In this document: positions 7,468-13,852 of the stretch, piece by piece
How positions within the stretch are numbered: position 1 is the first letter of the stretch
How the letters are laid out: the number at the start of each line of letters is the position of its first letter
Assembly: GCA_949499045.1 (NCBI GenBank)
Contig: CATEEE010000096.1
Span: 1-14,439 of the forward strand
DNA length: 14,439 nucleotides
Origin: Marinobacterium sp. xm-d-530
Lineage (GTDB): Bacteria; Pseudomonadota; Gammaproteobacteria; Pseudomonadales; Balneatricaceae
Direction of reading: 5' to 3'
Position numbers and translations under genes: made by a program
The notes under the pieces: model-generated
Database searches by the model: none
Told to the model about the DNA's origin: nothing
The model's input: the letters and a program-made list of their open reading frames with translations, nothing else

Positions 7468-9123
7468 CTAAAGTAACTTTAGTTCAGTCATTGACTGTAG
7501 AATTAAATCTACCTGTTTTTCGGTTGGTAGGGTGATATCGAGATAAACCTTGCTATTGGCTTGCGGTCCTATAACAAGATCACTCCCACTTTCTATGGTG
7601 CTTAGCACGATAAGACCTGCCTCTTTAAGCAGTGCAGCATCCTCTGTTCGGGTACTCACAGCCGGTAGTAGGCCTCTGTCGAAGAGTCTTTTCTCCAGTG
7701 TGTACAGTACCGAATTTGAGATATTTGGTAGACCAACAATCAGTGCTTTATGACCCAAGCGACGAGAACGTAAAGTTTCGTCAACAGCCGTTTTAGTGTG
7801 TATTTCGTTATTTTCAATGGGTTGTTCAGCGTCAACCATCATCCCAGCGGCTATGGTTCTATTCGTTAGGCGGTCGATCACAACAAAGGATCCAGTTGCA
7901 CCATTCACTTGGTAGGGATCCATCTGTATTGCGCGATCCAGTTGCAGACTGACTTCGGCAATCTCATTAAGGCTCAGTGAATCTGCAGGTAAAGGCTCTT
8001 GGCTATTCACATCCACTTTGAAATGAATATCAGATATTCGGCCAGTTGATTTGGCCGCTGACGTTTTGATTAAAAGGTTGTTGCCGACCTTAAGCGGTGA
8101 CTGATCCATCCAGATCAATTTAGCTCGAAAGGCGTTAATCGGTTCGACCTCATCATTCGATAGAACCAGAGTGTCACCTCGTGAGATGTCGATTTCATCG
8201 TTAAGCGTCAGAGTGACTGCCATAGGAGCAAAGGCTCGCTCAAGATTGCCATCCATCGTAACGATCGATTTAACCGTGGATTGCTTATTGCTTGGTAGTA
8301 CTTTGACTCTCTGACCCACCTCAATCGAACCTGATGCGATAGTACCGGCATAGCCACGAAAATTAAGATTAGGACGGCTGACATATTGCACTGGGTAGCG
8401 GAAAGACTCAGACGTAGCTCGTCCAGTATCTACGACCTCAAGCAACTCCATCAATGTAGAGCCTTGATACCAATGAGTATTAACGGATGGGTCCACTACA
8501 TTATCCCCCTGAAGTGCAGAGATAGGGCAGAAGTGGATATCTTTTAAGCCAAGTTTATCGGCCAAAGCGAGATACTCTACCTGAATTTCGTTAAATCGAT
8601 TTTGATCGAACTCTACGAGATCCATCTTGTTGATCGCAACGACGATGTGCTTAATACCCAACAGAGATACGATGTAGCTGTGGCGGCGTGTTTGGGTCTG
8701 AACGCCGTAGCGCGCATCCACCAAAATAATCGCAAGATCTGCGGTGGATGCACCGGTTGCCATATTACGAGTGTACTGTTCATGCCCCGGTGTATCAGCA
8801 ATGATGAACTTACGTTTTGCTGTTGAAAAGTAACGATAAGCCACATCAATGGTGATGCCCTGTTCTCGCTCGGCTTGAAGGCCATCCACCAAGAGGGCAA
8901 GATCGGGTTGATCGCCCGTAGTGCCAACCCGTTTGCTCTCTTTATTAATGGCTGCAAGTTGATCTTCATAGATCATTTTGGAGTCGTGAAGCAGACGTCC
9001 GATCAGTGTGGATTTGCCGTCATCGACGCTGCCACAGGTGATAAAGCGAAGCAGCTCTTTATTCTCATGCTGTTCAAGATAGGCATTAATATCGCTGGCA
9101 ATAAGGGATGATTGGTGACTCAT
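7468..9123 (-). CDS. cysN: Sulfate adenylyltransferase subunit 1 (GTPase) with a degenerate APS-kinase-like C-terminal tail
   Basis: GTPase subunit that drives APS formation from sulfate and ATP together with CysD. The start at 9123 (MSHQSSLIAS) is chosen because AGGA lies 8 nt upstream and 10 nt separate it from the cysD stop; an in-frame ATG at 9183 would add 20 residues and overlap cysD. This gives 551 residues. G1 GSVDDGKST is at 31-39, G3 DTPGH at 110-114 and G4 NKMD at 165-168; EF-Tu-like barrels run to about 435. E. coli CysN ends near 475, while CysNC fusions are about 630. Here residues 455-550 resemble APS kinase: RRLGHKA at the domain start, EAGLIVLS (501-508), and VYLDI (526-530). 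However, the P-loop GLSGAGKST has become GLPNISNSV (464-472), and the DGDNVR and FTGIDSPYE regions are missing. Kinase activity is not expected. Frame is intact, with no premature stop. Confidence 0.95.
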   Translation of the reverse strand: MSHQSSLIASDINAYLEQHENKELLRFITCGSVDDGKSTLIGRLLHDSKMIYEDQLAAINKESKRVGTTGDQPDLALLVDGLQAEREQGITIDVAYRYFSTAKRKFIIADTPGHEQYTRNMATGASTADLAIILVDARYGVQTQTRRHSYIVSLLGIKHIVVAINKMDLVEFDQNRFNEIQVEYLALADKLGLKDIHFCPISALQGDNVVDPSVNTHWYQGSTLMELLEVVDTGRATSESFRYPVQYVSRPNLNFRGYAGTIASGSIEVGQRVKVLPSNKQSTVKSIVTMDGNLERAFAPMAVTLTLNDEIDISRGDTLVLSNDEVEPINAFRAKLIWMDQSPLKVGNNLLIKTSAAKSTGRISDIHFKVDVNSQEPLPADSLSLNEIAEVSLQLDRAIQMDPYQVNGATGSFVVIDRLTNRTIAAGMMVDAEQPIENNEIHTKTAVDETLRSRRLGHKALIVGLPNISNSVLYTLEKRLFDRGLLPAVSTRTEDAALLKEAGLIVLSTIESGSDLVIGPQANSKVYLDITLPTEKQVDLILQSMTELKLL

Positions 9124-9133
9124 AATATGTATC

Positions 9134-10051
9134 CTAGAAATAACCTTCGATTTTTTTCTGTTCCATGGACCCAGCGCCGTCATGGTCTATGGCTCGGCCT
9201 TGTCTTTCAGAGGTGGTAGCCAGCAGCATCTCCTGAATAATTTCAGGCAGTGTGGTCGCTGTGGATTCAACAGCACCCGTTAACGGATAGCAGCCTAAAG
9301 TCCTAAAACGAACTGATTTTTGTTCGGGCACTTCACCGTCATTGAGTGGTAAGCGTTCGTCATCGACCATGATGGTCATGCCATCTCTTTGCACTACTGG
9401 TCGCGGCTTAGAAAAGTAAAGTGGTACTAAAGAAATGTTCTCTAAGTATATGTATTGCCAAATATCCAGTTCAGTCCAGTTAGATAATGGGAAAACTCGA
9501 ATACTCTCACCCTTATTAATCTCAGTGTTGAAAATATTCCACAGTTCAGGCCTTTGGTTCTTAGGGTCCCAACGGTGATTTTGATCCCTAAAAGAGAAGA
9601 CTCGCTCCTTAGCTCGTGAAGCCTCTTCATCACGACGAGCCCCGCCGAAAGCTGCATCAAACTGATATTTGTTTAGAGCTTGCTTAAGTCCTTGAGTCTT
9701 CATGATGTCAGTATGTTTTGCTGATCCATGCACAAATGGATTGATGTTCATATCAACCCCTTCTTGGTTGATATGAACCAACAGCTCCATACCTGCATCT
9801 TTCGCCATCTGATCTCTGAACTCGATCATCTCTCGAAATTTCCAAGTCGTATCCACGTGAAGCAGAGGAAAAGGAGGGTTGCCAGGGTAAAAGGCTTTGC
9901 GTGCTAAGTGCAGCATGACTGATGAATCTTTGCCGATCGAGTAGAGCATCACTGGGTTGTTAAACTCAGCCGCCACTTCACGAATGATGTGAATACTTTC
10001 AGCTTCAAGCTGCTTTAGATGGGTCAAACGATCCGACGTAATAAAATTCAT
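9134..10051 (-). CDS. cysD: Sulfate adenylyltransferase subunit 2 (ATP pyrophosphatase)
   Basis: Catalytic adenylyl-transferring subunit of ATP sulfurylase: sulfate + ATP to APS + PPi, first step of sulfate assimilation in the cytoplasm. 305 residues, near-identical in layout to E. coli CysD. It has LTHLKQLEAESIHIIREVAAEF at the N-terminus, the PP-loop SIGKDSSV (38-45), AFGGARRDEE, FRDQNHRWDPKNQRPELW and the C-terminal GSMEQKKIEGYF. A strong SD, AAGGAGG, lies 4 nt before the ATG. First gene of cysDN, transcribed away from the shared AT-rich control region. Confidence 0.98.
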   Translation of the reverse strand: MNFITSDRLTHLKQLEAESIHIIREVAAEFNNPVMLYSIGKDSSVMLHLARKAFYPGNPPFPLLHVDTTWKFREMIEFRDQMAKDAGMELLVHINQEGVDMNINPFVHGSAKHTDIMKTQGLKQALNKYQFDAAFGGARRDEEASRAKERVFSFRDQNHRWDPKNQRPELWNIFNTEINKGESIRVFPLSNWTELDIWQYIYLENISLVPLYFSKPRPVVQRDGMTIMVDDERLPLNDGEVPEQKSVRFRTLGCYPLTGAVESTATTLPEIIQEMLLATTSERQGRAIDHDGAGSMEQKKIEGYF

Positions 10052-10281
10052 AGCGCCTCCTTAATTTCGAAAACGCATTATGCATACCATTTTATATAAC
10101 CCAAAAGAATATATAAAAATTAAGATAGTGTTTTTGGTTATATAAAATTACAAATCTATAAGCATTAGCTATATAACTATTTTGGATAATATTACGTCTA
10201 AATATTATTTTAAGTTATATAAAAAGGTATATATATTCCATTTCGTAATTTAAATTCACCTTTATATAACGGAGCGAGCGT
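10052..10281. promoter_or_regulatory. Divergent control region between cysDN and the permease-cysI operon
   Basis: 230 nt, far richer in A+T than the flanking genes, with no gene in it. It must hold the promoters for both operons. It contains repeated TTATATAA-centred elements (separate entry). A candidate minus-strand -10 is CATAAT near 10083-10078 with only a poor -35, as is common for activator-dependent promoters. On the plus strand several TATAAA/TATTAT hexamers occur and none can be singled out. CysB, the LysR-type cys activator, is the obvious regulator from knowledge of the pathway, but no CysB site is identified. Confidence 0.7.
10091..10270. repeat. Five alternating GTTATATAAA-type elements
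   Basis: The decamer TTTATATAAC or its reverse complement GTTATATAAA occurs at 10091-10100 (reverse), 10137-10146 (forward), 10214-10223 (forward) and 10261-10270 (reverse). A degenerate reverse copy, ending CTATATAAC, lies at 10168-10177. Orientations alternate R-F-R-F-R and start-to-start distances are 46, 31, 46 and 47 nt. The first two copies are the ends of a longer 16-bp inverted repeat (15 of 16 matching, 10091-10106 and 10131-10146). The last copy abuts the SD of the permease gene. The pattern suggests operator sites, but the AT-rich background makes TATATA cores partly expected. Confidence 0.55.
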
Positions 10282-11067
10282 ATGGAATTTGGATACTCTT
10301 TTGCTGGCCTACTGGTTGGCTTCGTTATTGGTTTAACAGGTATAGGTGGAGGGGCGCTGATGACGCCTATCCTTATTGTCGGTTTTGGGGTTCCACTCAT
10401 CGTCGCAGTGAGTACTGATCTTTTGTATGCAGCTTTTACCAAAGCGGGTGGCATCTTTAATTATGCAAAGCAGCAGTTGGTAGAGTGGCGTGTGGCGGGA
10501 TTGTTATTATTGGGGAGTTTGCCAAGCTCATTTGTGACTCTACTTTACCTCAGTCAGGTTGAGTCAATTGCAACACTTGAAGCGACCATCAATTTAACAC
10601 TAGGGGTTTCGCTGTTGCTGACCTCTATTGCGGTCTTCTTTCGCGAGCGTATTCGTCGTTTTTCAGATAAGCAATCCGATACACCTTTGGCACACTCTTT
10701 GATTAGATGCCGCCCCTATCTGACGGTTCTGTGTGGTCTCTTTCTGGGTGGGTTGGTGACCCTCTCATCCGTGGGTGCAGGCGCCCTTGGAACGGCCATG
10801 CTTATCTTACTCTACCCACGATTTTCTATGGGCACCATTGTTGGCACTGACTTGGTTCATGCTGTAGTGCTTACCGCTTTTTCTGGTTTTGGCCATATGC
10901 AGATGGGTACGGTGGACTTGGAGCTTTTGGCTTACCTATTAGTGGGTTCGCTACCGGGGGTTTGGTTAGGCAGTCGTTTGGGGGCAAACCTATCCCCCAA
11001 GTTGATGCAGCCGATCATTGGCAGTCTATTAATGGCCATAGGTATCCGCTTTGTTTTAGCGGTTTAA
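10282..11067 (+). CDS. TauE/SafE family membrane permease, probable sulfite/sulfur-anion transporter
   Basis: 261 residues with about eight hydrophobic helices, so an inner-membrane protein. The family's duplicated half is visible: GLTGIGGGALMTPILI (17-32) with TDLLYAAFTKAGG (45-57) is mirrored by LVTLSSVGAGALGTAML (158-174) with TDLVHAVVLTAFSG (189-202). TauE/SafE proteins export sulfite, sulfoacetate or related anions, and some act in uptake; direction and substrate cannot be read from sequence. First gene of the plus-strand sulfur operon, 31 nt before cysI, which points to sulfite or sulfate as substrate. SD GGAG lies 7 nt before the ATG, directly beside the last repeat element. No gene symbol is certain. 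Confidence 0.88.
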   Translation: MEFGYSFAGLLVGFVIGLTGIGGGALMTPILIVGFGVPLIVAVSTDLLYAAFTKAGGIFNYAKQQLVEWRVAGLLLLGSLPSSFVTLLYLSQVESIATLEATINLTLGVSLLLTSIAVFFRERIRRFSDKQSDTPLAHSLIRCRPYLTVLCGLFLGGLVTLSSVGAGALGTAMLILLYPRFSMGTIVGTDLVHAVVLTAFSGFGHMQMGTVDLELLAYLLVGSLPGVWLGSRLGANLSPKLMQPIIGSLLMAIGIRFVLAV

Positions 11068-11098
11068 ACGAATGTTAAGTGAGAGTGTAGGTTAGACA

Positions 11099-12754
11099 AT
11101 GTATATCTATAACGACGTTGATCAAAAAATCGTTGATGAGCGAGTCGAACAGTATCGTGATCAAACTAAGCGGTATCTTAACGGACACTTGAGTGATGAT
11201 GAGTTTCTGGCATTGCGTCTGATGAATGGCCTCTATATCCAGCGACAAGCGCCAATGCTTCGGGTGGCGATTCCCTATGGAACGATGACTTCAACTCAAC
11301 TAAGAGCCCTGTCTACTATTTCTCGTAAATACGATAAAGGATATGGCCATTTTACGACGCGTACGAATATTCAATTTAATTGGCCAAAACTTGAAGAGGT
11401 GCCTGATATTTTGGCGGACCTCGCTAAGGTTCAGTTACATGCAATTCAGACTTCAGGTAACTGTATTCGTAATACCACGACCGATCATTTGGCGGGCGTC
11501 TCTGCTACCGAAGTGTCGGACCCTAGACCCTGGTGCGAGCTGATACGTCAGTGGTCTACTCTGCATCCAGAATTCGCCTATCTCCCACGTAAATTTAAGA
11601 TTGCGATTGCCTCAGGGCCTGAGGATCGTGCGGCAACACAGGTGCATGATGTTGGTTTGCACCTAATTCAGAGTGCTGAAGGTGAGCTAGGCTTTGAAGT
11701 ACTAGTGGGCGGTGGTTTGGGGCGTACACCGAAAATTGGCAAGGTCATTCGTGAGTTCCTACCTGCTAATGAGGTGATCTCCTACTTAGAGGCGATCCTC
11801 AGGGTCTATAACCTCAATGGGCGTCGTGATAATAAGTACAAAGCTCGCATAAAAATATTAGTGGATGCGTTGGGTGCTGATGCGTTTCGTGACCTTGTCG
11901 AAGAGGAGTGGCAGCACCTTAAAGGCAGCGAGTTACAGATCACTCAAGAGGAGATTGAGCGGGTCAGTGATTTCTTTTTGTCGCATGATTACAACGTTTA
12001 TGCTGCTGCAGATACCACTCTGGATCTTTTTTTAGAGTCTAATGCGGAGTTTAAACATTGGTATCTTCGCAATACTCATGCTCATAAAGTACCGGGTTAT
12101 CGTGCGGTGACTGTCTCACTAAAACCACAGTTGGGGGCTCCAGGTGATATCACTGCGTTGCAGATGGATTTAGTGGCCGAGCTGGCGGATCGCTTCTCTT
12201 TTGGGCAAATCAGATCAACGCATCACCAAAATCTGCTGCTATCTGATGTTGAGCAGAGTGACTTGTACTCCGTATGGCTAGCGCTCGCTGATGCGAATTT
12301 AGCTCGTGCCAATATTGGCACACTCACCGATATGATTGTCTGCCCAGGGTTTGATTTCTGTTCGCTTGCAAACGCTAAAACCTTAAACATCGCTCAGAAG
12401 ATCAATGATGCCTTTGATGATGTTGATTATCTGCATGATCTTGGCGATATCCGCCTCAACATGTCGGGGTGTATTAATGCTTGCGCCCATCACCATGTCG
12501 GTCACATCGGAATCTTAGGGGTCGATAAGAAGGGTGAGGATTGGTATCAAATCACTTTGGGTGGATCAAGTGAAGCGGATGCATCACTCGGTAAAGTGCT
12601 GGGTCGTGCGGTGGCCGCTGATGAGGTGGCTGATACATTGAAACGACTTTTGGAAACCTATGTGGAGCTGCGAAAGGGTGATGAGTTGTTTATCGATTGT
12701 GTGCGCCGTTTAGGTGTTGAGCCATTTAAGGAGAGAGTCTATGCCGTTGCTTAA
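11099..12754 (+). CDS. cysI: Siroheme/4Fe-4S nitrite/sulfite reductase family protein (assimilatory sulfite reductase)
   Basis: Six-electron reduction of sulfite to sulfide in the cytoplasm, using siroheme coupled to a 4Fe-4S cluster. 551 residues with two ferredoxin-like half domains and two catalytic domains. Arginine/lysine sulfite-binding stretches are HFTTRTNIQFNW (84-95) and SGNCIRNTT (119-127), followed by LPRKFKIA (162-169) and VGGGLGRTP (203-211). The cluster/siroheme cysteines are C415 and C421 (CPGFDFC) and C458 and C462 (SGCINAC). It resembles the single-polypeptide CysI of Pseudomonas (about 552 residues) rather than E. coli CysI, and no CysJ flavoprotein lies nearby, so the electron donor may be ferredoxin or another reductase. 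Nitrite reductase is the alternative, but CysH, CysG and DUF934 neighbours favour sulfite. SD GTAGG precedes the start. Confidence 0.93.
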   Translation: MYIYNDVDQKIVDERVEQYRDQTKRYLNGHLSDDEFLALRLMNGLYIQRQAPMLRVAIPYGTMTSTQLRALSTISRKYDKGYGHFTTRTNIQFNWPKLEEVPDILADLAKVQLHAIQTSGNCIRNTTTDHLAGVSATEVSDPRPWCELIRQWSTLHPEFAYLPRKFKIAIASGPEDRAATQVHDVGLHLIQSAEGELGFEVLVGGGLGRTPKIGKVIREFLPANEVISYLEAILRVYNLNGRRDNKYKARIKILVDALGADAFRDLVEEEWQHLKGSELQITQEEIERVSDFFLSHDYNVYAAADTTLDLFLESNAEFKHWYLRNTHAHKVPGYRAVTVSLKPQLGAPGDITALQMDLVAELADRFSFGQIRSTHHQNLLLSDVEQSDLYSVWLALADANLARANIGTLTDMIVCPGFDFCSLANAKTLNIAQKINDAFDDVDYLHDLGDIRLNMSGCINACAHHHVGHIGILGVDKKGEDWYQITLGGSSEADASLGKVLGRAVAADEVADTLKRLLETYVELRKGDELFIDCVRRLGVEPFKERVYAVA

Positions 12755-13220
12755 GCTTAAGAAACTAGTGAGTGATGATCCTTGGGTTTTACAGGAAGTG
12801 TTTTCAGGTAAAACAGACTTATCCGTTGTCGTGCCATTAGCTCAGTTACTTGAACAAGAGTTAGTTGCTCAACCTAAGGAGCGATTGGGGGTTAGGCTAA
12901 GTAGTGATGAGTCCTTAGATGATCTTAAGCCACTTTTGAAACAGGTATCACTTGTAGAGATCTATTTTGAAGCACTTCGTGATGGCAGAGGCTTCAGTTT
13001 TGCTCGCGTACTGCGTCGTGAGGGTTTCGAGGGGGAGATTCGTGCTAGCGGTGAAGTAAGCCGTGATCGGTTGGATTATCTCTACCGATGCGGCTTTGAC
13101 TCGGTGCTACTGCAGGCTCCTATCAATGAAGAGCAAATAACAACAGCCTATCAAGAAATCTCCGTGCACTATCAGGCTGATGCACGAAATGAACAACCCA
13201 TCTATAGGCAAGCAATATGA
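12741..13220 (+). CDS. DUF934 protein, conserved companion of CysI and CysH
   Basis: 159 residues from the ATG at 12741 (MPLLKLKKLVSDDPWVL). This start has AAGGAG 7 nt upstream and gives the usual family N-terminus; an in-frame ATG at 12714 would add nine residues without support. It overlaps the cysI end by 14 nt and shares ATGA with cysH, so all three are probably translationally coupled. The DUF934 signature is clear: LRDGRGFSFARVLRREGF (79-96), GEIRASGEV (98-106), and LDYLYRCGFDSVLL (111-124). No membrane segment or signal peptide. Molecular function is unknown; constant linkage to cysI/cysH suggests a role in sulfite reduction, such as an accessory or electron-transfer partner, but that is inference. 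Confidence 0.9.
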   Translation: MPLLKLKKLVSDDPWVLQEVFSGKTDLSVVVPLAQLLEQELVAQPKERLGVRLSSDESLDDLKPLLKQVSLVEIYFEALRDGRGFSFARVLRREGFEGEIRASGEVSRDRLDYLYRCGFDSVLLQAPINEEQITTAYQEISVHYQADARNEQPIYRQAI

Positions 13221-13840
13221 GTTTAGATATCAACAAGGCTAATCAACAACTTTCTGGAGCAACGCCACAGGCAATTGTCGAGTGGGCCTTGCAGCAGGGT
13301 GATAACCCTATTATTACCACCAATTTTCGTCCCTATGAGTCAGTTATCCTGCATCTAGTGACCTCGGTTAAACCGGATATCAAAGTGCTTTGGGTTGACT
13401 CGGGCTATAACACGTCAGCAACCTACCGCTTTGCAGAGAAGCTCATTAAAGACCTTAATCTGAATGTGATTACCTATGTGCCCGCACAAACAGCTGCGCA
13501 TCGTAACGTAGTCATGGGAGGGATCCCCGATGTCGATAGCCCGCTGCATGAAACCTTTACACAGCAGGTCAAAATCGAGCCATTTCAGCGTGCTTTAGCG
13601 GATCTAAAACCGGATGTATGGTTTAACGCGATACGCAAAGATCAAACGGAGTTTAGGCAGTCCCTAGACGTCTTTAGTCAATCTAAAGATGGCGTCCTAA
13701 AGGTAGCTCCACTGTTTGAGTGGTCGGAAGCTGAGCTTGAGGCCTATTTGGCTGAGCATGACTTGCCCAATGAGCACGACTATTTCGATCCAACCAAAGC
13801 GCTGGAGACCCGTGAGTGCGGGCTTCATACGCAGCTTTAG
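13217..13840 (+). CDS. cysH: Phosphoadenylyl-sulfate (PAPS) reductase, compact type
   Basis: Reduces PAPS to sulfite and PAP with a thiol donor such as thioredoxin. 207 residues, shorter than E. coli CysH (244). Motifs: TTNFRPYESVILHLV (34-48) as the nucleotide loop, WVDSGYNTSATYRFAEKL (59-76), AIRKDQTEFRQSL (138-150) for the PAPS/phosphate site, and the C-terminal ECGLH with catalytic Cys201. Cys201 is the only cysteine in the protein. The CC...CxxC set that binds the 4Fe-4S cluster of APS reductases is absent, so PAPS rather than APS is the expected substrate. It overlaps the DUF934 gene by ATGA and lies 12 nt before cysG. Confidence 0.93.
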   Translation: MSLDINKANQQLSGATPQAIVEWALQQGDNPIITTNFRPYESVILHLVTSVKPDIKVLWVDSGYNTSATYRFAEKLIKDLNLNVITYVPAQTAAHRNVVMGGIPDVDSPLHETFTQQVKIEPFQRALADLKPDVWFNAIRKDQTEFRQSLDVFSQSKDGVLKVAPLFEWSEAELEAYLAEHDLPNEHDYFDPTKALETRECGLHTQL

Positions 13841-13852
13841 AGTCTCAGTGTT

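Noticed and set aside
9124..9183. Upstream in-frame start of cysN
   Set aside because: It would overlap the cysD end by 50 nt and add residues not found in CysN; the ATG at 9123 has a well-placed AGGA.
10052..10281. AT-rich region as origin, attachment site or CRISPR-like array
   Set aside because: The repeats are 10 bp, alternate in orientation, lack spacers of constant length, and lie between two divergent cys operons, which fits a promoter region better.
10215..10454. Minus-strand open frame across the cys control region
   Set aside because: It covers the AT-rich region and the start of the permease gene on the other strand; the protein is Pro/Lys-rich with no recognisable fold.
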